From contig CM066036.1 in NCBI GenBank assembly GCA_033557465.1, positions 723,367,828 through 723,431,827 on the forward strand: a DNA stretch of 64,000 nucleotides, in the 5' to 3' direction. The notes beneath the pieces are model-generated. The model did no database searches. It was given only the letters and a program-made list of their open reading frames with translations, and was not told where the DNA came from. The position numbers and the translations under genes were made by a program. The stretch's first letter is position 1, and the number at the start of each line of letters is the position of its first letter. Source of the stretch: Ichthyophis bannanicus (taxonomy: Eukaryota; Chordata; Amphibia; Gymnophiona; Ichthyophiidae). This document shows positions 42,994 through 54,473 of this stretch, in pieces.

Positions 42994-44544
42994 CACTGGT
43001 CAACACTGAAATCCGTTACTGACTTTAAAAGGCCCTAATCTGTAGTATCTTGGTGAGCTGAACATGAATATAACATTAAAAACATTTTATTGGCTCTCGT
43101 TTTGAAGATATTGCATGTAGTTCATTTTTGACGTTTCACTGTGTAAATTTATCCAGTAGGACATCAACAACATCCCAAATAAGCCTTGAATAATGTAATA
43201 TTGCATCACATTGCATAATACCAGCATGCACACATCATCAAGATTTGATTGCATCATTTTCTGATGCAATGCAATACTACTGCCAGACGGCTGCTGAAGC
43301 CATCTGACGTCAGCAGTGTACTATACGCAGTCGGAAAGTAAAGTAATCTGGTATTCTGTTCCAATATTCAAAGCCCCATGAATGCCTTAAAAATCACTCA
43401 TGACCCACAAGACTGGAGACTATTTATAGACTCTTCAAAACTGAGGCTGAAGGCTGTGCTTTTTGAACAATGGAAACCATCTTCCATCTATTCCAGTAGC
43501 GCATGCAGTCCACATCAGACATATGATAACTTAAAGCATCTACTGACTTCCATTAACTATAACAAGTACAGCTGGCACCTCTTTGGTGATTTGAAGGTAG
43601 TTGCCCTTTTAATGGGACTGCAGCAGGGATATATAAAATACATGTGTTTCTTATATGAGTGGGATAGCCGAGCAAGGGATTGGCACTACTTGCGGAAGGA
43701 ATGGAATTGCAGACAAAATGTAACAGTTGGAGAGAAGACTATCCAGCACCCAGCTCTGGTTGAGGCTCACAAAATCCTGCTACCACCCCTTCACATCAAA
43801 CTAGGTTTGATGAAAAACTTTGTGAAAGCCATGGACCGCACTTCGCCAGATTTCCGATACCTGCATGAAAAATTCCCTCCACTCAACAAAGCAAAGATTA
43901 AAGAGGGAGTTTTTGTGGGTCCTCAGATTCAAGAGCTCTTCAAAGATGACCGGTTCAACAACTTGCTGCAGGGTGATGTGAAACAAGCATGGAATGCTTT
44001 TCGCCTAGTGTCAACAAACTTTCTCGGGAATGTTAGGGCAGAAAACTACAAGGAACTAGTAGAAGACATGCTGATGCAGTATCAGAAAATTGGCTGCAAT
44101 ATGTCTCTAAAGATCCATTTCCTTGATTCCCATCTCAATTTTTTTCCTGACAACTGTGGTATGGTTAGTGATGACCAGGGCGAACGTTTTCACCAGGATA
44201 TCGCAACAATGGAGCAAACATACCAGGGAAAATGGTCCACTACAATGCTGACTGACTACTACTGGACACACCCCAGAGAAGTTCCCGAACAGCTGTACAA
44301 GAGGCAGGCGAAAAAATCTAAGAATTAGTCGGACTTGTTTTTTTACAGGTATTAACCGAAGGCCTATTATATTTACTATTGACATGCATTTCGTGATATA
44401 AACATTAATTCTTGTAGATTACAAAAAAACTAGAGCCAACTTTGCAATTTCACTGTCATATTTGTGTTCAGCATATAAAAATTGATGATAAATGACTATT
44501 TTTATTTCAGTAACATGACTTTTGTAAAAATTTGTTGACCAGTG
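42994..44544 (+). mobile_element. Compact CACTG-ended TIR element carrying one ORF
   Basis: Perfect 12-bp inverted ends cactggtcaaca (42994-43005) and its complement (44533-44544), flanked by TTA on both sides (42991-42993 and 44545-44547). The 1551-bp unit contains a single 316-codon ORF. CACT(A/G)-type ends with a 3-bp duplication recall the CMC/EnSpm superfamily, but the protein shows no transposase domain I can name. Confidence 0.75.
43378..44328 (+). CDS. ORF of unnamed, probably transposon-encoded protein family
   Basis: An open 316-residue frame fills most of the TIR element. I recall similar proteins annotated as uncharacterised in arthropod and cnidarian genomes, but cannot search. 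Notable blocks: DWRLFIDSSK (12-21), GDLKVVALLMGLQQGY (70-85), CFLYEWDSRARDWHY (90-104), LPPLHIKLGLMKNFVKAM (135-152), KEGVFVGPQI (175-184), IGCNMSLKIHFLDSHL (238-253) and GERFHQDI (268-275). D18, D71 and E269 are possible acidic catalytic residues; that is inference. In frame upstream of the Met, the codons reading SNLVFCSNIQSP look like continued protein before a stop at 43339, so the N-terminus is probably truncated. The absence of stops suggests recent constraint or youth. Confidence 0.7.
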   Translation: MNALKITHDPQDWRLFIDSSKLRLKAVLFEQWKPSSIYSSSACSPHQTYDNLKHLLTSINYNKYSWHLFGDLKVVALLMGLQQGYIKYMCFLYEWDSRARDWHYLRKEWNCRQNVTVGEKTIQHPALVEAHKILLPPLHIKLGLMKNFVKAMDRTSPDFRYLHEKFPPLNKAKIKEGVFVGPQIQELFKDDRFNNLLQGDVKQAWNAFRLVSTNFLGNVRAENYKELVEDMLMQYQKIGCNMSLKIHFLDSHLNFFPDNCGMVSDDQGERFHQDIATMEQTYQGKWSTTMLTDYYWTHPREVPEQLYKRQAKKSKN

Positions 44545-44943
44545 TTATCGATATTAGTGCGTTCTCTTTTTCTAGGAAGCATAGCAAGCCGCTAGCAACT
44601 GTTCATGTCAAGGATTCACACATTTAGTCTGAGGCCTGCAAACAGGCCAGGTTTCAGGACATCCTCTCCCCATACTGATCCGGCTCTCCTCAAATTACTT
44701 AGACATTTATTCATGATTTGTGGTATATCAAGTGAGTAAACTGCAAGAAATGCTTCCATTGCATGCAAATCTATTATGTATGACGATCCATCTCGGGCAT
44801 TTTCATTAGGAACATCCTGAAAACCTGGCCTCTTTGTGACTGAACTTATATACCAGGGGTGTACGCAGAGATGGCCCATGCTTTAAAATATTATAAACAT
44901 GGGGATGCTTGTCCATTAAGGTAAATTGATACTGTAGATCATT
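44545..44943. other. Unassigned non-coding stretch
   Basis: No gene or repeat recognised. The small minus-strand ORF at 44616-44879 has no domain. Confidence 0.35.
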
Positions 44944-45377
44944 GGGCCTGATATTCAAAAGCAGTTACACGTTTTACAGACCTGTAAACTGTGTAAGTGC
45001 CTCTAAGTTGAATATTCAGCGGTACTAACACAGATACCTTTGCTATACGACCCAATCCTACACTATTAGCATCGGGGAAGTTCCAGCGGTGGTACCCATT
45101 GCTAACCAATCAGCAGCAATATTGAGCCGCTGCCCGATTAGCGAACCGCAGGTAAAGATAGGCGTGGTAAACGCTAGCCTATATTTACCCACAGGAGCTA
45201 ACTTGACAGTGGTTCAATATTGCCACTGACCAGTTAGTTTTCAGGCTGGGTGGCAAACCTGGATATTCAAAGCTAGTGTCTGGATATGGCCCTGGTATTA
45301 CATATCCAGGTTTGCATTTAGCAATGACAGCTAGGCATAGTAATCATGTTAGCCGCCACGGCTGAATATCGGGCCCC
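44944..45377. mobile_element. TIR element with gggcctgatattc ends
   Basis: The left end gggcctgatattcaa and the complement of the right end gggcccgatattcag differ at two positions over 15 bp. The interior contains tggatattcaaagc and tggatatggccctgg blocks that recur at 51230-51520. Non-coding MITE-like element. The target duplication is not clear. Confidence 0.65.
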
Positions 45378-45450
45378 TTATTTTTGATCTCACAAGTGCT
45401 GAAATGCATAAGGGTTCTCCTTTTAATAAAGCACCTATGACCACCTACAC

Positions 45451-45600
45451 ATTTATTTATTGATTTAACAGTGTTTGTATACCGCCTTATCGTTAAATCA
45501 AAGTGGTTTACATCAAACTCACATGTTTACAGAGAACTTATAAAACTTGTAATTACATGAACTTATAAAGGAGCTAGGGTGGGGTGGAAGGGGGCAGGAG
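45451..45600 (-). mobile_element. L2/Rex-like LINE 3' tail
   Basis: A (ttta)n tail at 45452-45470 precedes gtataccgccttatcg and gtggtttacatcaaac, the minus-strand view of the same 3' UTR as at 2031, 29951 and 49515. Confidence 0.65.
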
Positions 45601-45759
45601 ACATGCAGGTGAAGCAATCAAGCATAACTTACAAAAAATATATATACAATGATGTAAGTTGGATGGGTTGCTTTGTTGTGCTTTTGTTATCTCCTAAATA
45701 GTTACTTCCATGTTACTTGTTTCCAGTGATAAGCAGTGGTTTCCGCTTAGTCTGCGTTG

Positions 45760-46250
45760 ATGATGGGTTTATGGACTTTTCCTCCAGGAATTTGTCTTTT
45801 TTTTTTTTAACTCAGCTACACTAGCTGCTTTTAACACATCCTCTGGCAATGAGCCACAAATCTTAATTATTCATTGAGAGGAAAAAAATTGCCTATTTGT
45901 TTTGAATACATTGCATTGTTAACCTCATGGTATATCCTCTAGTCTTTGTACTTTTTGAAAGAGTAAACAGTCAATTTACATTTACCCATTTCATTCCACT
46001 CAGAATTTTATGGACCTCTAGCATATTTCCCCTCGCCTGTTACTTCTCCAAACTGAAGAGCCCTAATTTCTTTAGCTTTTCCTCATAAGAGAGTTGTCCC
46101 AGCCCCTTTATGATTTTGATTGCCCTTCACTGTACTTTCTCTAATGCCGCTATATCTTCTTTGAAATGTGGACACCAGAATTACACAATACTCAAAGGTG
46201 TGGTCGTACTCTATTCCTTTCCTAATAATTCCTAACGTTCTCCTATGTGT
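45760..46250 (-). mobile_element. CR1-B LINE 3' region, diverged
   Basis: It matches, block for block, the minus-strand 3' region of 16803-18060: ttatggacttttcctccagg, ctctggcaatgagc, ctttagcttttcctcataag, and atgtggacaccagaattaca. The extreme 3' terminus and the RT core are missing. Confidence 0.75.
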
Positions 46251-47798
46251 GTTTTAGGGGGGGTTTGGCTGCTATTTCCCACTGAACAGACCATTTCTAT
46301 GTTTAGTTTGTGATACAGTGAATGAGAATTGCAATAGAATATAATAAAATAATTTAAGAAGGCAGGGGACCACCATCAATATCTCCTCCAAAATGCAATT
46401 TTTCCGATGTGTAGTATTTAAATGCAATGTAGATAGAATTTGTAAAAAGTGTCTGTCTCCAACATAACATTCATTGTTTTCCTAGCCAGTTAGCTACATT
46501 CAAGAGGATGTTTCTGTCTAGCCACCACTAGATACTCTATTTTCACTCTCTTCATAGTATTAGCTAGGTTCTTGAGAGTATTATTTCCTATATGAAAGTG
46601 TACTCATTATTCCCAAACTGGAAAAAATCAGTTTGTGCAACTCAGTCTAAAAGCAGTGATCATAGTATTTAATATCCTCAGACATTCTAAAGCACAGATG
46701 AATTACTCTTCTTGGGTTTTCTTGAGATTTATGTAACTGGCCTCAGTTTCAAGAAGACCTTATAGCTCTGGGCACCCAAGTATAGATTCTATAGATTCTC
46801 TCTCTTCCTTTTTTCAATTGGAGCAGAACGTCTCCGTTTCTTACAGACATGCCAAGTCACACACATTATGAGCGTGACACACACATTCAGTCACAATCAC
46901 GCTCTCACACACCTTTGCCCTGTAAACTCAACACATTTCTTGATGGCTGTCCAGAGTGTTTCACTGGTTATCTGCCTCTGCTCAGCAACTTTCCCCTCAC
47001 CTCCAGGGCTTGCCACTGCTGCCGTTTGCCGAGACCGGAGCCTTTAAGTTCATGCATGCGGTTCATAGCTCTGCTGGTCCTGCCCTTCAGAAACAGGACT
47101 GGGGCAGGACTGGCTGAGCTATGAGCTGCATGCATGACGTTGCAGAATCCAGTCGTCTTATGTATTTTATTGCCACTGCAACAGATCCTGGCAAATGGCA
47201 GCAGCAGTGGAGGTAGGTGCTGTTGGGGGGAGGGAGCTAAACGGCATTGCATGAGGAGGAAGAGAGGTGAGATCAGTGCTAAGGCAGTTCATGGGAGCCT
47301 TTCCACTCTAGGGGATATGGGTTCTAACCGCAGCCTATATGCAAAGTTAAATGAGTTTGGATTGGTGAACTCACTACTGGAATAGCAGCAGGTACCACAG
47401 GGTGGCAGTTAAGAGATGACAGAAGAAAGCAAAATCCGGACTGGGACCAACACAATTAGAAAAATAAAATGGCCAAAGGTAGAAGGAATTTTATTTTGAA
47501 TTTGGTGATTAGAATGTCAGTTTTTCAAATTTTTGTCATTTTGCTATTTTAATATTTGCCAGGGGAGAGGGGGATGCATGGCTGTTTCTACATATTTCTC
47601 TGGTATTGCACTGCATGCAGAGCCTGACTTCTTGGGATTTCAGTTTGTGTACATAATTCTATTGCCAATTTGTGGTAACGTGTTCTCAACTTGGTAAAGG
47701 TCTGTCTATGTTCGGAATGTATAATTGAGGCCAGGTATTCTGTTATCAGTGAGTGTCTGTGTAGCGATCTGAAGCAATCCAACATTTAATTTTCACAA
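46251..47798. other. Unassigned non-coding stretch
   Basis: A degenerate (ca)n-rich tract lies near 46855-46915. Otherwise nothing is assigned. Short ORFs at 46849-47385 and 47588-47785 lack recognisable domains. Confidence 0.4.
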
Positions 47799-47800
47799 TA

Positions 47801-49165
47801 CAGTAGTGGCCAAAAAATTAAGGCAGGTATCTCTTTCTACAATTTATTGTTAAATAATGTACTGTGGAAATCTCACACATGCTTACTTATTTTATCAGCA
47901 TGGCGATTAGTCACACCATGCGTCTGGCGTCCATTTTAGTTTACTTACACTGTGTAGTAGGTTTCTTGGATAAAGTTTTGAATTTTTACAACTAGGAAAA
48001 GATTGAAAGTTGCATGTAAAATACACAATCAAGATGGGTAGAAAGTGCGATATTAATGACCTTGTAAAGGGACAAGTTGTCGCACTCCATGCTGAAGGAT
48101 ATTCGCAATGTGCTATTGCAAAACATTTGCTCTGAAATCAGGTGGACGTACACGTCGTTTGAAATGTGGTCACAGACAGATACCTACTGGATGAGATGAC
48201 CGATTCCTCAAAAGCATTATTACATCTAGTCCACATACTTCATCTCAACGTGTGGCTCAGTTAGCTAATGATTGAGGAATAAAGATAAGTGCCAGATCTG
48301 TCCGATGACGGCTTGTGGATGAATTCAGACTCGTGGCCAGAAGACCTGCCAAGAAGCCTATAATGACCAGGAAACAAATTGCTGCCTGCATACAGTTTTG
48401 TAGCAAGATGAAAGACAAATCTGCTGAATGGTAGGAGAGGATAATGTTCACAAATGAAAGTACATTTCAACAAGTACGTGGGAGTGGTTACAACTACGTC
48501 CATCGACCAGCAGGCGAGAGACTAAATCTGAAGTACACGATCAAGACTGTTAAACACCCACCATCAGTCATGGTATGGGGTGGTATCTCGGCGAATGGAC
48601 AATGTGGCCTGCACATTTTTGACAAAGGTGAAAGAGTAAATGCTGCAAAATACATATCCATGCTGAATAGTAAAGTTAAAATACACTTGAATGTTTCTGG
48701 CACTATATTTCAGCAGGACTCGGCACCGTGCCATTCTGCAAAAACAGTCAAAAAATGGTTCGTGGACAACAAGATCGAACTGCTACCAAGTTGGCCGTCA
48801 AACTCTCTGGATCTCAATGTAATTGAAAACTGTTGGAATCTTATGAAGAAAAAGGTGACAGCACACTGTGCAACTTAAGAAGCAGATTTAAAGGACATAC
48901 TCAAGCATGTATGGGTCAACGAAATCACTATGGCATACTGTAGAACGCTAGTTAACAGTATGCCTACAAGAATCCAGGCTGTGCTGAAAAATCATGGACA
49001 CCCTATCAAATATTGACACATATATTGTTTCCTGAATAAAACTTTGAAAATGACATATAGATCTTTGTTTCTTAAAGGTTTTGACCATGAAAGTGACAAT
49101 AACACGTACTTTTCTAATAAAATTCTGATATTTTGGACTCTGCCTTAATTTTTTGGCCACTACTG
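47801..49165 (+). mobile_element. Tc1-like element, full length, perfect TIRs
   Basis: Termini starting cagtagtggccaaaaaatta are identical in inverted orientation over 26 bp at 47801-47826 and 49140-49165. TA dinucleotides flank both ends (47799-47800, 49166-49167). The 1365-bp length is typical of an autonomous Tc1 element, but the transposase inside is broken. Confidence 0.93.
48034..49016 (+). pseudogene. Tc1-type transposase, broken (DD35E spacing)
   Basis: The start MGRKCDINDLVKGQVVALHA and the following GYSQCAIAKHL form the DNA-binding helix-turn-helix. Stops and frame changes occupy 48130-48440. The catalytic half is open at 48444-48878: the block usually reading TDES is TNES here, so the first catalytic aspartate is replaced. 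FQQDSAPCHSAKTVKKWF has the second aspartate, and SLDLNVIENCW has the glutamate. I count 35 residues between the second aspartate and the glutamate. The end reads RIQAVLKNHGHPIKY before a stop. Tc1 enzymes cut and paste at TA sites; this copy could move only if helped by another source. Confidence 0.88.
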
Positions 49166-49514
49166 TAGGTGGTACTGATGTATTTACAGTGCTTCCTTTT
49201 CCTAGATAGGTCCTCATTGGTGCTCTTATGGAATCTGGACCAACTGTTGTAGGTTTTTGTCTTACCTCGCAATGCAGGGAATCAAAAGACAGATCACAGC
49301 TTCGCACAAGAACATCTGGTTGTGTGAAGCTATGATCAATCACCATCTTGTTTTTCACGTCTCTGGATTTGTTTATTATGGAGATTTCCTTCCCTGTTTT
49401 GGGTGAGTTACTTCACAATGCACCTGGTACTGGAGAAGGTTTATTTTGTTGTTATTGACAAGACTGTTGGGTCTTTTTTTGTATGATGAGTTCTACAGGG
49501 AAACATCCTGGTTC

Positions 49515-49750
49515 ATTTATTTTATTTATTATTTATTTATTTTATTTACAGTTTCTTTTATACCGCGCTATTTGACATCAGTGCGGTTTACAATGAACAG
49601 AAACTACACGTCACAAAAATTGATCAGTGCTTACAATGAACAGGACAATGAACTGGGTATACATTAAACAGGTTTCATAAACAGAGAACATAATAAAACT
49701 GAAGGAAAGGAGTAAAAATTAGAACTAAAAATAAACCATAGAAAGATACA
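49515..49750 (-). mobile_element. L2/Rex-like LINE 3' tail
   Basis: A (ttta)n-rich tail (49514-49548) is followed by ctttataccgcgctatttga and gtgcggtttacaatgaac. It is the minus-strand view of the same 3' UTR as other tails in the window. Confidence 0.7.
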
Positions 49751-50990
49751 TAACATTTTGTGGTGCTCCTTTCATTTTCAAAGCAATAAAATGTGCAGAT
49801 CTTTGCAGATTTATACTACAATTGTGCCATGAGCAAAACCTCACTCATTAGCCTTCAGTCTCAAACATTGGAGAGGTAAATCTCACTCTTTGGGATGTGC
49901 CACCCTTAATATTTCTGTCCTTTCCTAGGGAATATCCCTCTCTAGCTGGAAACAGACTCTTTTCTCAGCTTTTCTCTAGGCTGGAAAAAAAAACAAACTT
50001 CCATACTCTTTCTTTTTTTTCTGAAATAAATAGCAAATTTCTCACATGGGTCTCTGCAAAATCATTAATGATGGAACATGCCTAACAGACACCAGAAGAA
50101 GTCCACAGGACTTTACAATTCTCTGTGATAGAGATTGTAGGTTAGCAATTAATAAGGCAACTGGGCTTATATAGATTATTAATATCTGTTTATAGGGTCT
50201 ATTTACTAAATTTTTTATCGCTTTCCACTTGGATACTCATTAAACCACAGTAACTGAATAACACAGTTTAGCGAATACCAAGATACTTCCTGTGGCAGAG
50301 AACCCGCAGATGTTGCCAGCAACTGAAATGTACTCCTCTTTAGTACCAAAAGGCTAATGTTAGGGATTGTGGGCCCCATTTTGAACCTATTGCCCATAAG
50401 AAAGGAGAAAGTGGGTTTTGTTCCTGTTTGGCTCCCACTAGATCATCATCAATTTTTAAAAGATAGGCTGAGGTGATCTTCAGGGAGTGGTGGGGATTTG
50501 ATTCAGGGTCTGATGGGAGGGGCTCTTCAAGGGGGCTTGCAGTGTGAATTAGGGAGGTCCAATCAGTATGGGGAGGAGGTGTCTCAGAGGGGGCACTGAA
50601 TGTACTCATGTAGGGGAAATGGGACCCCCTCAGCCCACCCTTCTTACATATTTGTACCATCAGGCTACATATTAGCAGCCAAGTGCTTCAGGAGAGTGGA
50701 ATAATAGAGTTTTCAAAGCAGTTACATGCTGAATTATTATCTTACTGCATGAATTACCATAGGTTAGTAACGCCAGTGGTAAATTTCAGCTGTTCAAAAA
50801 AGCACGTTTTTACTGTAGCTTAGTACTAGCTCCTTACTGATTAACTCATCTCCTCATCTAAAATTCAGAAAAAGAAGCCATACCATTGCCACTGCTAAGA
50901 CCCTCCCCCCCCCCCCATCATGCTCGTTTGCTAGTTGGAGCCCCTAATCTGAAATAGGGCAGGAGAAATGCTAGTTTCAATGTTGGTTCC
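49751..50990. other. Unassigned non-coding stretch
   Basis: A possible single MITE end (gggtctatttactaaat) lies near 50198-50215, and a C12 run near 50905. No gene recognised. Confidence 0.4.
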
Positions 50991-51100
50991 AGGGGCGGTT
51001 CTACCATTATGCCAACTGAGGCAGTGGCCTCAGGTGGCAGTTTTTAGGGGGCGGCACTGATTTGCCACTCCCTAGAAACTGCCTAAGGTAGAACTGCCGA
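50991..51100. mobile_element. Short hAT-like MITE
   Basis: The start caggggcggttctacc is a common hAT-type end. The other side (ggtagaactgccg) is its inverted counterpart over the inner bases. The interior has ggcagtggcctcaggtggca. The 8-bp duplication cannot be recognised. Confidence 0.5.
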
Positions 51101-51229
51101 CACTATCCATCAAAGGAAAGCAGTCGCGGTAACATTTCTCCATTCCCGCAGCTCTGCTTTCAAAGACTGCTGGGTCGCATGGATCCGGGGGGTAAGGGGG
51201 CCCAAGGTCAACGCTTCCGCTGCCCTTCC

Positions 51230-51520
51230 TCTTCCGAAGGGGAAGAATGGAGGTGGCACCATTGGTTAAATAGGCAGTGGCGATACTCAGCCACTGCCTG
51301 ATTAGCCCAAACTGTCTCAAGTTAGGACAGCTGAATGACTTTCCTAAATTTAGCCAGGTTTGCAATCCGGCAAGCAGTTGAATGTTGCTGCTGACTGGAT
51401 TGAAAAATCACAATCCGGCAACTCAGATATTCAGTGGCTGTGCCTCGATATGGCCCCAGTACTGAATATCCAGGGTGAATTTTAAAGCAATGGCAGCTAG
51501 CCACTTTAAGAGTGCTGGCT
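51230..51520. repeat. Partial relative of the 44944 TIR element
   Basis: Blocks actgcctgattagc, gccaggtttgcaatcc, cgatatggccccagtactga and caatggcagctagcc correspond in order to blocks of 45100-45340. Ends are missing. Confidence 0.55.
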
Positions 51521-52311
51521 GCTGCCACTGGAAATCCCTCACATTGATTTTTTTGAGATTCATTGGTAAAAGGTTCCAGAAATGAAGCACCAAGCATGTG
51601 AAATGCTTAAATCTTTCTCGTGATCCACAACCCTCTTTAGGAGCCAGGACAATTAATTGCTTTCCCTGACTCAAATGAAGTGATCTAGAAAAGCTGAGCA
51701 AACTGACCTTATTGATCAAATAAGCCAGCCTAAACCATCAATGCTCTAAATGTGAGTTAGAAGTTTAAGATGGATATAAAGAGATGCAAGGCATTTAATA
51801 AAGACAGACATTTTGTCGTCCTTGTAATCTGTTTTGCCACGGTATTATATTCAATTCAGATTCATCCAAACTTTTAGCAGCATCCCTCCATAAACAGGGT
51901 AGCAACAATTTAGATGTTTGAGAAACACTGAATGCATCACATAACAATGACTCAGGGTTACTTTTCCAGGCTCGGTTTTGAAAAGGTGGTTGTTTTTCTT
52001 GTTTTGTTTTGTTTTTAACTAGCATGACAAATGTGTTTATGGTGCATAATATAAAGTATGCAAAGAATATCCAAAATATAGAGAAAATATATGTACAATT
52101 AATTTGTAGTCCATACTCTAAAGAAACTTTAATATGCATTCATTAAATGCAGACCATCAAATAGAATTTGTGGATTCTCCCAAAAATAGTGCACTTTGAT
52201 ATCATCGCTCCATTTGATTTGAGTGAAAACAATAAAGCAGCCCATTCACTTCCTAGTCACAAACTGAAAAATAGATATTAGAAGGAATATCATCCAAATG
52301 CCATTGTTTGG
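51521..52311. other. Mostly unassigned; possible LINE C-terminal remnant
   Basis: On the minus strand, 51540-51720 encodes FTCLVLHFWNLLPMNL preceded by SRSLHLSQGKQ, reminiscent of LINE ORF2 ends where FWNxLP is common. Nothing else supports it. 51800-52311 is A/T-rich and unassigned. Confidence 0.35.
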
Positions 52312-52858
52312 TTGCTGCGTGTTAGAAATTATTTGAAAATCTTTTATCAATCTCAAATTAGATGGTGCCACGTTTCAAAACATTTACTTCACTTATATTT
52401 CTGCATCAGGGTAGTGCTCTTCATCATCCTCTCAGGTCCAGTATGCTGCTACTTTACCAGAAACATTTTCTTGCTTGATGATTATCCTAAAAATGGCCTC
52501 AGCATCTTATCTGCAGTATGTCATGTGAAATATTTTCTCACCAATATGCAAATCAGTGACTGTCATTCCGTTTCTAAATTAAGACCCTGGGGTACAATAA
52601 TGCATAGTTTATAGATCCAGAACTGTCCTTTGCAATAAAGCTGTTGCTTCCAAAATGCAGCCACCATTTCAAATCATAAGACTTTGCCCCTTTTGAACCC
52701 ACTTATGGATGAATAGGGCAGTTTTATTCAAAGTAGCATTCCTACTCTTATGTTCATAGTCCCACAGTCTGAACTTACATTTTGTTCTTCCAACATACAA
52801 TATACCAGAGAGCAGGGGCACAGTATTACATGTAACGCAAAACACAGAGAGTGTCCTT
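52312..52858 (-). mobile_element. Penelope-like element fragment (GIY-YIG region), left of the DIRS
   Basis: The minus strand encodes SGILYVGRTKCKFRLWDYEH, the YVG(K/R)T block of a GIY-YIG endonuclease, followed by TALFIHKWVQKG. Penelope-like elements of this type carry GIY-YIG after the RT. Downstream sequence (52340-52480) resembles the element's 3' region, including cctgatgcagaaatataag and ttttgaaacgtggcacc, which may be a degraded hammerhead. It is homologous to 58269-58650 in inverted orientation. Confidence 0.65.
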
Positions 52859-52992
52859 ATCTCCAGGAACAAGCAGGAATGTAGTCTTCGCATATGGGCA
52901 TCATTGGTACCGACGGAGCCTGCGCAGGAGCGCTCCCCAGCGTCCAATAGGAAAGCTTTTGGGAGCATCCCACTGCGCCTACGTCACTGCCT
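52859..52992. repeat. DIRS left inverted terminal repeat
   Basis: Matches the reverse complement of 57921-58053 with scattered differences (for example gtccaataggaaagcttttg in the left copy). The left copy lacks the outer 26-bp extension present at the right end. Confidence 0.9.
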
Positions 52993-53263
52993 TCACGCTT
53001 TTCCAACTTTCCCTCTTCAGTTTTTCATTTTCCATGGAGCCAACAGGCAGCAAACCCTGTCACCGCAGAAAATGTTCTTTTTGTGGTTGCGTCTTCCTTC
53101 ACTGTTGACCCCCCCCCCCCCCCAATACCGGTACCACCGGTCTTTTCTTCATTTTCTTACTTCTTTTCCTAAAAAAAAAGAAAAAGAATTCTTCTTTTTG
53201 GAGGGTCTGTCCCCTCTGGGTGCCAGGCGCCATTTTGGGCAATAGGCCCTCTTTTCTTCTAAA

Positions 53264-54473
53264 ATGGAGAAACCATCTAGTGGTTTCAAAAAATGCTCAA
53301 AGTGTAGCGGTACCATTTCTGCTACTGACACCAATGACTGGTGTCTCAAATGTTTAGGTCCTGACCATTTACCATCAGATTGTCTCCTCTGTAGAAAGAT
53401 GACCAAGAGAGGCCTGCAGAACAGAGCTGCAAAACTCGGCCCCCTCTTTGTCGCAGATGCGATGTCTGTTGCATCGACATCTTCCAGGGCTTCATCTTCC
53501 TCCAATGGATCTCAGGTAACTAAACCCAGGTCTTCCAAGAACAGCCGGTCCTCAAAGGGTAGATCTCCTTTGAAGCATCGAGATGATACTAGCATTGCCC
53601 TCGAGGAAAACATACCGGCAAAACAGTCCCGGCAGGAGACCCTGGCCTCCAAAGCATTAACGGGGCTTAAGGATGTTCTACAAATACTTCAGTACCCGGC
53701 AGTTCCTAAAGAAGCTGCTACCCTTCCCTTTTCACCATATCTTGCATGGCCTCATGCTAAGGATGTAGGAAACACCTTTAACGGTGTCTCCACGCTCTTG
53801 GAGGCTCGATACCATGTACTGAGTTCCACAATGCCCTGGTTTTCAGAAGACACAATAACCACACCTTTCAATGGTAGTGGAATCAGTGATGCGTAGGATC
53901 AAGGGTGCTAAAATGCTTTTTTCCAGTCCTCCAGGCCGTGAAGTAAGCACACTCGATGCCTTTTGGCATCGATGTTTTCAATCCTCTATCGGTTCTTACA
54001 TTCTTTACATGGGAATGTTCCTTAAGGAAGTTACAAGAGATCTGGAGCTGATGGCTCCACTTCTCCCTGATGATAAAAGAAGAGACTTCCTCACTCCGGC
54101 CAAACATGCCCAGAATGTGTCTACGTTTATGAACCGTGCAATCTTTGATTGCTTTGAGTACATTAGCAGAACCTCTTCTATTTCCATTGGTGCACGTCAC
54201 ATTGCCTGGCTTCAGGCATCTGATTTAGAACAATGGGTGCAAGACAAGCTGGGGAATATTCCTTGCACAGGAGAAAATCTCTTTGGCAAGGATTGGCAGG
54301 ATAAAGCTAATCAGCTTGAGTCCAAAAATACCACCTTGAACAGATTATCAAGGATCATAGCCAACCCAGCAAAGAAAAAGACAACTAAGAAACCCTTTTT
54401 CAACAAGAAAAATAAATTCTACCCATCTTACACCCAGGTTGTCCACTGCACAGTTCATGCTCCCCAAAAGTGA
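53264..54473 (+). pseudogene. DIRS Gag-like protein, one frameshift
   Basis: The first open part (53264-53896) starts MEKPSSGFKKCSKCSGTI, with cysteine pairs CSKC and CLKC followed by H and CLLC, as in DIRS Gag N-termini, then a serine-rich linker. The second part (53871-54473) continues in another frame with RDFLTPAKHAQNVSTFMN, IGARHIAWLQASDL and NIPCTGENLFGKDWQDKANQ. The change lies near 53870-53896. Gag would package the RNA. The lysine-rich end (PAKKKTTKKPFFNKKNK) could bind nucleic acid. It overlaps the RT frame start at 54439. Confidence 0.8.

Noticed and set aside
53104..53125. Long poly-C run, also those near 27061, 50905 and 60968
   Set aside because: Simple homopolymer tracts, possibly with length errors from sequencing; no further meaning inferred.
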